64,000 bases of DNA. It comes from Pararhodobacter zhoushanensis (GTDB lineage: Bacteria; Pseudomonadota; Alphaproteobacteria; Rhodobacterales; Rhodobacteraceae). The translations under genes were made by a program, and so were the position numbers. Positions 20,844-29,002 of the stretch are shown one piece after another. The DNA is taken from contig NZ_JAPDFL010000001.1 of NCBI RefSeq assembly GCF_025949695.1, positions 3,475,501 through 3,539,500 of the forward strand, written 5' to 3'. The notes under the pieces are model-generated. The model had not been told where the DNA came from. It saw only the letters and a list, made by a program, of their open reading frames with translations, and did no database searches. The stretch's first letter is position 1. Each line of letters begins with the position of its first letter.

Positions 20844-22088
20844 TCACGCCAGCCCCGCCAGGCGCAACGCCACCCCCGCCAGTGCCGCGCCAAGGATCAG
20901 CGCCCCCGGCCCGGCTTTGAGGCCGAAGGCCGCCACCAGCGCCAGCGCCGTCAGCCCGGCGGCCCACAGATCCAGCGTCGCCCAGACCGGCCAGCCGCCC
21001 ACGACCTGCCCGAACAGCGCATGGATCGCAAACCACAGCGCCAGATTGGCGATCACGCCGACCACCGCCGCCGTCACCGCCGCCAAGGCCCCGGCCAGAG
21101 CGGGGTTGCCGCGCAGCCGCTCGGCATGCGGCGCGCCGGCGAAGATCCACAGAAAACACGGCGCAAAGGTCGCCCAGACGCTGACCAGCGCCGCCGCCGA
21201 GGCCAGTGCCAACCCGCCCGCGCCCCAGCCCGCCATGAAGCCCACGAACTGCGTCACCATGATCAGCGGGCCGGGCGTCGTCTCGGCCATCGCCAGCCCG
21301 TCCAGCATCTGCGGCGCGGTCAGCCAGCCGAACTGCTCGACCGCCGCCTGCGCCACCCAGGCCAGCACGGCATAGGCCCCGCCGAAAGTCAGCACCGCCA
21401 TTTGGCTGAAATACACCGCCACCTGCGCCAGCACGTGATCGCGCCCCAGCACCAGAACCAGCGTCAACACCGGCCCCAGCCACAGCGCCAGCCAGACCAG
21501 CGCAACGCGCGTGGTCGACACCCGCGCCGGGGCCACGGCGACAGCCGCGCCCTTCGCCGTCAGGAACCCGACCAGTGCCGCTGCCAGCACCACCAGCGGA
21601 AACGGCACACCAAACACGAAAAGCGCGCCAAACGCCGCCACCGCAATCGCCAGCGCCCCCGCTGTTTTCAACGCCTTGCGCCCGATCCGCACCAAGGCCT
21701 GCGCGACAATCGCAATCACCGCGGCTTTCAGCCCAAAGAACACCCCGGCGATCCATCCGACATCGCCCGCCAGCACATAGACCCAGCTCAGCGCCATGAT
21801 CGCCACGATGCCGGGCAGCACGAACAACCCGCCCGCCAGCATCCCGCCGCGCCAGCCGCCGCGCAGCCAGCCAATGTACGTGGCCAGCTGCATCGCCTCG
21901 GGTCCGGGCAAGAGCATGCAGAAATTGAGCGCATGCAGGAACCGCGCCTCGTCGATCCACGCCCGCGTCTCGACCAGTTCGCGGTGCATGAGGGCGATCT
22001 GCCCGGCGGGGCCGCCGAAACTCAGCAGCCCGATCTTCGCCCAGACCGCGACGTCACGCTGGCCCGCGCTCACCGTTTGCCCGTCCAT
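20844..22088 (-). CDS. chrA: Chromate efflux transporter ChrA
   Basis: CHR-family inner-membrane exporter. 414 residues in two homologous halves, about eleven hydrophobic segments. The first half has IGLLSFGGPAGQIALMHREL and LPGPEAMQLATYIGW; the second repeats the theme with LTFGGAYAVLAWVAQAAVEQFGW and ETTPGPLIMVTQFVGFMAG. These GGP/GGAY and PGPxxxQ motifs define long-chain ChrA. The start overlaps the end of the upstream ChrB-fusion gene by 19 bp, supporting a chromate-resistance operon. Confidence 0.93.
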   Translation of the reverse strand: MDGQTVSAGQRDVAVWAKIGLLSFGGPAGQIALMHRELVETRAWIDEARFLHALNFCMLLPGPEAMQLATYIGWLRGGWRGGMLAGGLFVLPGIVAIMALSWVYVLAGDVGWIAGVFFGLKAAVIAIVAQALVRIGRKALKTAGALAIAVAAFGALFVFGVPFPLVVLAAALVGFLTAKGAAVAVAPARVSTTRVALVWLALWLGPVLTLVLVLGRDHVLAQVAVYFSQMAVLTFGGAYAVLAWVAQAAVEQFGWLTAPQMLDGLAMAETTPGPLIMVTQFVGFMAGWGAGGLALASAAALVSVWATFAPCFLWIFAGAPHAERLRGNPALAGALAAVTAAVVGVIANLALWFAIHALFGQVVGGWPVWATLDLWAAGLTALALVAAFGLKAGPGALILGAALAGVALRLAGLA

Positions 22089-22879
22089 GTGTGCACCTCG
22101 TCCTGTGCGTCACGCGCCCAGCGATAGAGCGCGTCATAAACCACCATCGCCGCGTCCAGCTGCGCCAGATCGTCGGTGTGCATCCGCGACAGACCCAGCG
22201 ACACGGCCAGCAGCCCGGCGGCCTCGGGCGCCAGATCGGGGCGCGCGGTATCTGCGCCGCGAATGATCCGCGCCAACGTGTCCAGCGCCGGGACGGCCAG
22301 ACCGAAATCCTCGATCATCGCGTCGAAACTGCACCCGTCTCCCCGGTGGCTGACGCGCACGCCCTCGATGTCAAACGGCACCGCGCCGGTCAGATCGGCC
22401 ACCGCCTGCACCTCGCTGGCCCCGACGAACAGGAAAACCGCGCGCGGGTCGATGAAACGGCGGATCAGCCAGGGGCAGGCGATGCGGTCGATCTTGGGCC
22501 GGTTGCGCGTGACCCAGCGCGTTCGGCCCTGCGCGTCGGGCGCAGGCAGACAGGCCGGATCGACCAGCGGCAACCCGGCCCCGGCCCAACCCAGAAAGCC
22601 GCCGTCCAGATACTGCGCCGCGATCCCCTCGGCCCGCAGCAAACCCGCCACGCCCTGCGCGCGCTTCAGGCCTTTCTGGCACACGACGGCGACGGGCTGC
22701 GCGGGCAAGGCGCGGGCGAAAGCGACAACGTCGCCATCGCCCAGCATCACGGCGGCGGGCAAGCGGCGCGCATCCGCGCCCGCGTCATCGGCGTCGCGGA
22801 CATCAACAATCAGCGGCGCGCGCGGCGTGCCGATCAGTTTCAACAACTGGTCTTGAGAATAAGCATCTGGCGCCGGCAT
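22070..22879 (-). CDS. Rhodanese-ChrB fusion protein (chromate resistance)
   Basis: 269 residues with two domains. Residues 1-105 are rhodanese-like: APLIVDVRD, then VVCQKGLKRAQGVAGLL with the active-site Cys and loop, then YLDGGFLGWAGAGLPL. Residues 120-260 match the ChrB C-terminal domain: RWVTRNRPKIDRIACPWLIR, FIDPRAVFLFV and HRGDGCSFDAMIEDFG. Classical ChrB has a different N-terminal part and regulates chrA, so here the sulfurtransferase half may give thiol-dependent chromate handling; that is inference. Strong AAGGAA ribosome-binding site, overlapping chrA. Confidence 0.87.
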   Translation of the reverse strand: MPAPDAYSQDQLLKLIGTPRAPLIVDVRDADDAGADARRLPAAVMLGDGDVVAFARALPAQPVAVVCQKGLKRAQGVAGLLRAEGIAAQYLDGGFLGWAGAGLPLVDPACLPAPDAQGRTRWVTRNRPKIDRIACPWLIRRFIDPRAVFLFVGASEVQAVADLTGAVPFDIEGVRVSHRGDGCSFDAMIEDFGLAVPALDTLARIIRGADTARPDLAPEAAGLLAVSLGLSRMHTDDLAQLDAAMVVYDALYRWARDAQDEVHTWTGKR

Positions 22880-22984
22880 GGGCGTTCCTTCATGGCTGAT
22901 GAACTGGAACGCGATGTTCGGCTGGCGCCTCGTGAGGACGTCGCACTCCCCATCCTCAAGACATTGCGTGTTAGCCCGTATCCG

Positions 22985-23437
22985 TCAAGCGCGTTCATCC
23001 TTGGGGGATCCCATGACGACAAAACTGGTGATCGACGAGACCTGCGGCAGCGTGCCCAGAATCTCGGTATGGAAATGCTTGAAGGCGGCCAGATCAGCCA
23101 CCTCGACCCGCAACAGATACTCGACATTTCCTGTCACATTGTGACACTCGATCACTTGCGGGGCAGCGCTGATCGCGCGCTCGAACCCCTCCTGCGCGGC
23201 CTTGGTGTGCAAGCCCAGACCGACGGACATGTAGGCGACGAAGCCGATCCCGGTCTTGGCCGGATCAAGCACCGCGCGGTACCCCTTGATCACGCCGCGC
23301 CGTTCCAGCTCCTGCACCCGGCGCAGGCAGGCAGAAGGCGACAGCCCCACGCGATCGGCCAGCTCCAGATTCGACACGCGGCCGTCGCGCGTCAACTGAC
23401 GCAATATCTTGTCGCTGATTGGATCGATCTCGGTCAT
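22985..23437 (-). CDS. Lrp/AsnC-family transcriptional regulator
   Basis: 150 residues from MTEIDPISDKILRQL. N-terminal winged helix-turn-helix with LELADRVGLSPSACLRRVQE as the recognition region and a C-terminal RAM effector domain (GFVAYMSVGLGLH... ECHNVTGNVEYLLRVEVAD). It lies divergent to a LysE-type exporter 93 bp away; the usual arrangement is an amino-acid-sensing Lrp controlling the exporter. The ribosome-binding site is poor. Confidence 0.9.
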   Translation of the reverse strand: MTEIDPISDKILRQLTRDGRVSNLELADRVGLSPSACLRRVQELERRGVIKGYRAVLDPAKTGIGFVAYMSVGLGLHTKAAQEGFERAISAAPQVIECHNVTGNVEYLLRVEVADLAAFKHFHTEILGTLPQVSSITSFVVMGSPKDERA

Positions 23438-23530
23438 GGGTTGCAGAAATAGCGAACAAGACGCCCCAAAAGCAATCCCATGCCGAGATAGACACGATAT
23501 CATTGCGCGACATCGTCAAGAGATCGCACC

Positions 23531-24133
23531 ATGCCCCTGCCCGCCCCTCTGCTCACCGCCCTCGCCCTCTATGCCTTTGTCGCTTCGATCACGCCGGGGC
23601 CGAACAACCTGATGCTGCTGGCCTCGGGTGCGAATTTCGGTTTTGTGCGCACGATCCCGCATATGCTGGGCATCGCGCTCGGCTTCACGGCAATGACGGC
23701 GATCGTGGGACTTGGGTTGGCGGGGTTGTTCCTGACCTTCCCGCTAGCACGCACGGTTTTGACCGTCGCTTCCGTCGCCTATCTGCTCTGGCTTGCGTGG
23801 AAGATCGCCAACGCCGCGCCGCCGGATGCCCGCGCCCCGGCGACCGGCAAACCGATGACCGGATTGCAGGCTGCGGCCTTCCAATGGGTGAACCCGAAAG
23901 CCTGGAGCATGACGCTTACCGCCAATACCCTCTACGCGCCCAACGCCGACTGGCCCTCGGTCGCGGCGGTGGCGCTGGTGTTCGGACTGGTCAACCTGCC
24001 GTGTATTTCCAGCTGGGCGTTGATCGGCACCGCCCTGCGCAGCTGGCTGCGCAATCCGCGCGCGCTGCGGCTGTTCAACCTTGGCATGGCCGCGCTTCTG
24101 GTCGCCACCCTTTATCCAGTGTTGGCCGGGTAG
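23531..24133 (+). CDS. LysE/RhtB-family amino-acid exporter
   Basis: 200 residues, six hydrophobic segments. ASITPGPNNLMLLASGANFG is the LysE/RhtB N-terminal signature and FQWVNPKAWSMTLTANTLY the second conserved block. Exports amino acids or analogues across the inner membrane; substrate not predictable. Divergent from the Lrp regulator, whose gene starts 93 bp away and probably controls it. Confidence 0.92.
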   Translation: MPLPAPLLTALALYAFVASITPGPNNLMLLASGANFGFVRTIPHMLGIALGFTAMTAIVGLGLAGLFLTFPLARTVLTVASVAYLLWLAWKIANAAPPDARAPATGKPMTGLQAAAFQWVNPKAWSMTLTANTLYAPNADWPSVAAVALVFGLVNLPCISSWALIGTALRSWLRNPRALRLFNLGMAALLVATLYPVLAG

Positions 24134-24140
24134 CAAGAAA

Positions 24141-24320
24141 GGGGGCCTTGCCCCCCTCTGCGCGTGCCGCGCATTCACCCCCCAGGATATTTGGAGACAG
24201 ATGATAAGGCTTTGTTAACCAAGCTTCATTTTCTGTCTGAAAATATCCACGGGGGAAGTCCAGAAGGGGGAGCGTGCTCCCCCTTCTGGCGCGGGGGCTC
24301 GGGGGGCGCGCAGCCCCCGA
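24141..24320. repeat. Composite inverted-repeat intergenic element
   Basis: Between convergent lysE and rpoH. It begins with GGGGG-CCTTG-CCCCC (24141-24156), a likely lysE terminator. Two inverted arms follow, ccccccaggatatttggagac and the complement of gtctgaaaatatccacgggg, flanking a centre with gttaac. Then come a 14-bp perfect stem CCAGAAGGGGGAGC/GCTCCCCCTTCTGG at 24260-24289 and a GGGGGC/GCCCCC hairpin directly after the rpoH stop. The ggatattt arm recurs at 18836. Confidence 0.65.
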
Positions 24321-24322
24321 TC

Positions 24323-25213
24323 TTACGCGGGGATCATGCCCTTTTCGCGCGCAATCTCCGTCATCCGCGCTTGCAGCTTTTCGAACGCGCGGACTTCGAT
24401 CTGGCGGATCCGTTCGCGCGAGACGCCGTACTTGCTGCTCAGGTCTTCCAGCGTTACCGGCGGTTCGGCGAGCCGCCGTTCGGTCAGCACGTCGCGTTCG
24501 CGTTCATTGAGCACGTCCATCGCTTCCATCAGCATCGACTGCCGCGCTTCGAATTCGTCGCGCTCGGCATAGTCGCCCGCCTGATCGGCGTCGGTATCCT
24601 CAAGCCAGTCCTGCCACGAGGCCGCGCCCTCTTCCCCGCCCACCGTCACGTTGAGCGAGGCATCCGAGCCCGCCAGACGGCGGTTCATGTCGACGACTTC
24701 TTTTTCGGTGACCGACAGATCCTCGGCCAGTTTCGTCACATTCTCGGGGCGCAGATCCCCCTCTTCGATCGCGCCGATCCGGGCCTTGGCCTTGCGCAGG
24801 TTGAAGAACAGTTTCTTCTGCGCCGAGGTCGTGCCCAGCTTCACCATCGACCACGAGCGCAGGATGTATTCCTGAATCGAGGCGCGGATCCACCACATGG
24901 CATAGGTCGCCAGACGAAAGCCCTTTTCGGGATCAAAGCGTTTGACCGCCTGCATCAAGCCGACGTTGGCCTCAGAGATCACCTCGGCCTGCGGCAGCCC
25001 GTAACCGCGGTACCCCATGGCGATCTTGGCCGCCAGACGCAGGTGCGAGGTGACCAGCTTGTGCGCCGCCCCGGTGTCCTGATCTTCGACCCAACGCTTG
25101 GCGAGCATGTATTCCTCTTCCGGCTCCAGCATGGGGAACCGGCGGATTTCCTGCAGGTAGCGGTTCAGGCCCTGTTCGGGACTGGGCGCTGGAAGGCTGG
25201 CATACTCGCTCAT
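24323..25213 (-). CDS. rpoH: RNA polymerase sigma-32-type factor RpoH
   Basis: Heat-shock sigma factor. 296 residues. Region 2 has LVTSHLRLAAKIAMGYRGYG and LMQAVKRFDPEKGFRLATYA, followed by MWWIRASIQEYILRSWSMVK. The RpoH box is QKKLFFNLR, and region 4 ends in YGVSRERIRQIEVRAFEKLQ. Rhodobacterales often have two RpoH paralogues (heat and oxidative stress); which one this is cannot be told here. GAGGAG precedes the ATG. Confidence 0.94.
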   Translation of the reverse strand: MSEYASLPAPSPEQGLNRYLQEIRRFPMLEPEEEYMLAKRWVEDQDTGAAHKLVTSHLRLAAKIAMGYRGYGLPQAEVISEANVGLMQAVKRFDPEKGFRLATYAMWWIRASIQEYILRSWSMVKLGTTSAQKKLFFNLRKAKARIGAIEEGDLRPENVTKLAEDLSVTEKEVVDMNRRLAGSDASLNVTVGGEEGAASWQDWLEDTDADQAGDYAERDEFEARQSMLMEAMDVLNERERDVLTERRLAEPPVTLEDLSSKYGVSRERIRQIEVRAFEKLQARMTEIAREKGMIPA

Positions 25214-25369
25214 CGGTTCTCCTCACAAGGCGGTGAGATCAGCACATAGGGTGACCAAAGCCGCGATTCAACACTCTGGCAGGCAAGTGTTAAGCGTTCG
25301 TGAACGGCTGAAACACGCTGCCTGCTGTGCCCTGTTCAACGGCCACGCCCGGTTTTTCCGTCGCTGGTC

Positions 25370-26795
25370 TTACAAGACCGGACTGATCGTCGCCGCACTG
25401 TTGTACAGCAGCCGCCAGCCCAATGACCAGCGCGCAACCACATCCGCGCGCACGGCCACGCTCTGCGCAAGATAGGCCTGCTGGCGCGCGCGGATCCCGG
25501 CGGTCACCCCTGCGTCCGCCAGCAGCAGCGAGTTCTCGAAGTTCAGCTCGAAACTGCGGCGGTCCAGATTGGCCGAGCCGATCAGGGCCAGCCCGCCATC
25601 CACCGTCAGCGTCTTGGCGTGCAACAGCCCCGGCGTGAATTCGTGAATGTCCACGCCCGCGCCGATCAGCGACGCATAGGCCGCGCGGCTCGCCCAGCCC
25701 ACCATGCGCGAGATCGTTACGCGCAGGCAGGATCAGCACCACCCTGACGCCACGCAGCGCCGTCGCCCGCAACTGCTCCTGCAAGCCTTGGGTCGGCACG
25801 AAATAGGGCGTCGAGATCACCACCTCGTCCTGCGCCGCCGCCAGCAGCAGCCCGACCACATCGGGCACCGCATTGACCGACAGATCCGGGCCCGACCCGA
25901 ACACCAGCGCCGGAAATCCGCCCGCGACCGGGGGCGCGGGCGCGGCCAGCAGGGCGGCCATGTCATCGCCGCCCTGCCCCATCCAGTCGGCGGCAAACAG
26001 CGCCTGTGTCTGCCAGACCACCGGTCCCTCGAACCGCAGCATGATGTCGACCCAAGGCCCATAGGCCGCCTTGATGGCAAAGGCGGGATCGGCGCAGTTC
26101 TGGCTGCCGACATAGGCGATCTGCCCGTCGATGACGAAGAGCTTGCGGTGATTGCGGATGTCGATCCGGCCCAGCAACAGCCGCGCCGCCGCCCAGCGCG
26201 TGCTGAACGCCACGCCCGTCTTCACGCCTGCCGCCTGCATCGCGCGGAACCTCTCGCAGCGGAGCAGCCGGCGCGAGCCCAGACCGTCGACCATCACCCG
26301 GCACACCACCCCGCGCTGCGCGGCACGCGCCAGCGCCGCCATCAGCTTGCCGCCGTTGGCATCGTCGAGCCAGATGTAGACCAGCACATGCACGCTGGAC
26401 CGTGCGGCATCGATATCGGCGACCATCGCGTCAATCGCCGCATCGGAATCGCCCAGCAGGCGCGCGGTATTCCCCGGCACCGGGGCGAATCCGTTGACCA
26501 CCGCACCCCGCGCGAAGGCGCCGCGCGCCTCGGCGGGCAGCGTCGCTGGCGCGTCAACGCCCGGCACCGTCACCGGCAAAGCCTTGCGGACCTTCTGCAT
26601 CAGGGCCGAACGGCGACGCCCCGGCGAGACTTCGCCCAGCATCAGATACAGCAGCGCCCCAGCCACCGGGACGCCCAGAATGACCAGCATCCACGCCAAC
26701 CGCGAGGCAGGCTCGCGGTCGGGCCGGGTCAGTGCGCGCAGCAAGACACCCAGCTGCAGCGTATAATGCAGCGTCAGTGTCAGCCAGACACTCAT
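25370..26795 (-). CDS. cls: Cardiolipin synthase, phospholipase D family (apparent frameshift)
   Basis: Two N-terminal membrane segments (MSVWLTLTLHYTLQLGV, then LVILGVPVAGALLYLMLG) precede two PLD domains. The first HKD motif is HRKLFVIDGQIAYVGSQN; the second, HAKTLTVDGGLALIGSANLD, lies in another frame. The switch is at 25710-25715, where the minus strand reads AACGATCTCGCGC; removing one base gives N-D-S-R-M-V-G and joins the halves to about 474 residues, the normal ClsA length. A sequence error is likely. The enzyme condenses two phosphatidylglycerols to cardiolipin at the inner membrane. Just downstream of a JmjC gene on the same strand. Confidence 0.87.
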
Positions 26796-26816
26796 CGGGT
26801 CGCCCATGTCCGCGCC

Positions 26817-28019
26817 TTAACCGGCGATGGCGAAAACACCTTCGCGCACCAGACGGCGCATCATCACCGCCTGCCCCGCCTCGTCCAGATCGGCTTTCAG
26901 ATCGCCGACGACGAAGGCAGGCAACAACAAGGCCTCACGCAACGCCTCCTCGACATGGGCGGGGAAGACGATCTCGGCCCCGTAGACCGACAGCGCCACC
27001 TCGTCACCGTCAACCTTGATCGCATAGATCAGATCGGGGCGGCGCTGCACCGGCGTGCCGGGTTCGATCGCCTCGGACTCGAACAGCTGGAACAGCTGGC
27101 CGGGCACCACCGGCACGCGGCGGCGGCGGTATTCATGGGCGAAACCGTCCAGCGTGCGGTCAGGGTCGATCCCTGCCATGGCGCGGGTCAGCAGGTTCTG
27201 AAACACCGTGCGCGCCTCGGCCCGCTCGAACCCCTCATTGGCATAGCCCGGCGGGACCGAGTGGCGGAACGCCGGATCCTCAAGTGCCAGCTCGGACACC
27301 GCCTCGACCAGCAGGTCGATCCAGCGCGGGGCCAGCAGGCCGGTGGTGATGTGCAGTGAAATCTCCTCCGTGGCGCGCGCATCATGCACGACGCCGCGCG
27401 GGACATAGGCCATGTCGCCCGCGTGCAGGGTGAAGGTGTCGATCAGCGCCCCGGCCTCGAACCCTTCGGGCTTGAACGCCTGACTGCGCAGCGGCAGCTT
27501 GAGCGGGCTTTCATAGATGTTCCACGTCTTGGACCCATGCACCTGCAGCACGATCACGTCGTGGCTGTCATAGTGGGTCTTGAAGCCCTGCGCGTTGTCG
27601 GGGGTGAAATAGATGTTGGTCTGCAAATCGCAGCTGAAAACCGTCTCAAGCGCCCGGCAATAGGCGGCCAGCGCGGGCACGCGCTTTTGCAACCCCGGCA
27701 GCACCATGGTCGAGCCTTCATCGAAATGCCGGACCACGCGCACCGGGTCGATGAACCCCGAGGGCATGACGAAATCATCGGCTTCCAGCGCCTTGCCCAG
27801 TTTGACCAGCTGCATCTCGTCACCGCCGACCATCGTCTGGGTCAGCACCCGGTCAATGTCGGCAACCGTCAGCAGATCGGCGTAATAGGCCGGGTCCTGG
27901 CGCCGCACGACGAGATGCTTCTTTTCAAAGTATTCGGCAAAGAATGTCGCCGGGGTAATCGGTGCGATGGCCCGGACAAAATCCGCCGGACTGGGCGCGG
28001 CCACACTATCTTTCATCAT
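26817..28019 (-). CDS. JmjC/cupin-4 domain oxygenase, possible ribosomal-protein hydroxylase
   Basis: 400 residues. HYDSHDVIVLQVHGSKTWNI holds the HxD iron-binding pair and the 2-oxoglutarate-binding Lys region; YVPRGVVHDA supplies the distal His. The fold is that of the cupin-4 family, which includes YcfD/RoxA, the 2-oxoglutarate oxygenase that hydroxylates an Arg of ribosomal protein L16. The C-terminal half (about 230-400) is the helical and winged part of that family. Target in this organism is unknown. AGGGAG precedes tandem ATGs. Confidence 0.85.
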   Translation of the reverse strand: MMKDSVAAPSPADFVRAIAPITPATFFAEYFEKKHLVVRRQDPAYYADLLTVADIDRVLTQTMVGGDEMQLVKLGKALEADDFVMPSGFIDPVRVVRHFDEGSTMVLPGLQKRVPALAAYCRALETVFSCDLQTNIYFTPDNAQGFKTHYDSHDVIVLQVHGSKTWNIYESPLKLPLRSQAFKPEGFEAGALIDTFTLHAGDMAYVPRGVVHDARATEEISLHITTGLLAPRWIDLLVEAVSELALEDPAFRHSVPPGYANEGFERAEARTVFQNLLTRAMAGIDPDRTLDGFAHEYRRRRVPVVPGQLFQLFESEAIEPGTPVQRRPDLIYAIKVDGDEVALSVYGAEIVFPAHVEEALREALLLPAFVVGDLKADLDEAGQAVMMRRLVREGVFAIAG

Positions 28020-28122
28020 AAAACTCCCTTTTGCCCCGCCGTCCGCGGACTAGAGCTTGACCGACATTACGCCATGACCATAGCGTGACGCGTATTGATC
28101 CGTAAATGGGAGGCAAGCCACG

Positions 28123-28458
28123 ATGACAGACGAAGCTAAAAAATCCCGAAAAACATTAAGCGAAACCGAAATCACCACCCGTCGCGGCATCGGCCGCCGT
28201 TCGCTGCTGCTGGGCGCCTTCGGCGGGGCCGCTGCCCTGACCGCAGCAACCTCGGCAATGGCGGCGTCCGACAGTGACGGCGGCAGCAATGCCGATCCGG
28301 CGGGCCGGGGCCGTTCGGGCCTGACCGACAACGGCGACGGCAGCTACGCCGACGCCGCAGGCCGGGGTCGTGGGGCTGGCGGCAACTATTCGGGGATAAC
28401 CGACAGCGACAACGGCTCGGTCTATGACCAGCCGAACAATGGTCGCGGCGGCACCTGA
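28123..28458 (+). CDS. Exported repeat protein with Tat-like signal and TDSD/DPAGxGRG repeats, copy 1
   Basis: 111 residues, not a family I can name. Residues 1-47 form a Tat-like signal: basic start, GRRSLLLGAFGG with the Arg pair at 25-26, a hydrophobic stretch and AMA as probable cleavage site. The mature part is three degenerate repeats of about 20 residues: DSDGGSNADPAGRGRSG, then LTDNGDGSYADAAGRGRG, then ITDSDNGSVYDQPNNGRGG. The spaced Asp/Asn residues recall calcium-binding loops, but no EF-hand or dockerin consensus is met. Good GGGAGG site upstream; divergent from the JmjC gene; a paralogue follows. Confidence 0.8.
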   Translation: MTDEAKKSRKTLSETEITTRRGIGRRSLLLGAFGGAAALTAATSAMAASDSDGGSNADPAGRGRSGLTDNGDGSYADAAGRGRGAGGNYSGITDSDNGSVYDQPNNGRGGT

Positions 28459-28490
28459 ACGGGGCGGTGACCGCACCGAGCGAACACGGA

Positions 28491-28518
28491 AAAGCCCGCG
28501 CCCCTGCGCGGGCTTTTT
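28491..28518 (+). terminator. Intrinsic terminator after the first repeat protein
   Basis: AAAGCCCGCGC-CCCT-GCGCGGGCTTTTT, an 11-bp stem followed by T residues. Shows that the two paralogues are separate transcription units. Confidence 0.88.
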
Positions 28519-28654
28519 CTACACCCGTCATGGCAGTCAGAGACGGCAGCGGTCGCCGCCCGACGCTGCGCAGCAGCAAGTTAAATCCTTGACTGAATGG
28601 GTGAACTGAGGCCAATCTTGACCAGTTGATTCACGTTATTGAAAGACAAAAAAC

Positions 28655-28993
28655 ATGTCAGACGAAGCCAAGAGCAAAAAAGCCACGCTGACCGACGCCG
28701 ACATCAAGACCAGCCGCGGCATTGGCCGTCGGGCGTTCTTGCTCGGCACACTCGGCGGAACCACCGCGCTGGCGGGCTGTGTAACCACCGGCATCACCGA
28801 TTCAGACGTCGGCGCCTATTCCGATCCGGCAGGCGGCGGGCGTGGGACCGGGTATCGTGCCTCGGGCATCACCGATTCCGACCGTGGCTATGGTGCCGAT
28901 CCCGCGGGCAACGGCCGTGGCCGCCGCTCGTGCACCGACAGCGATGTCGGCCCGCGCTTTACCGACCCCGTTGGCCGTGGCCGCCGCTGCTGA
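28655..28993 (+). CDS. Putative lipoprotein with Tat-like signal and TDSD/DPAGxGRG repeats, copy 2
   Basis: 112 residues, clearly paralogous to the gene at 28123: same start (M-x-D-E-A-K), same I-x-T-x-RGIGRR block with the Arg pair at 25-26. Unlike copy 1 it has a lipobox LAGC ending at Cys 42, so it is probably lipid-anchored. The mature part carries three repeats: GITDSDVGAYSDPAGGGRG, then GITDSDRGYGADPAGNGRG, then CTDSDVGPRFTDPVGRGRR. The last repeat starts after a Cys and the protein ends in Cys. Ribosome-binding site weak. It ends nine bases from the convergent rluD stop. Confidence 0.8.
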   Translation: MSDEAKSKKATLTDADIKTSRGIGRRAFLLGTLGGTTALAGCVTTGITDSDVGAYSDPAGGGRGTGYRASGITDSDRGYGADPAGNGRGRRSCTDSDVGPRFTDPVGRGRRC

Positions 28994-29002
28994 GCCTTTG
29001 GC

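Noticed and set aside
19440..22127. Plus-strand open frame of about 895 codons over aroA and chrA
   Set aside because: His/Arg/Gln-rich shadow of aroA and chrA, no recognisable domain.
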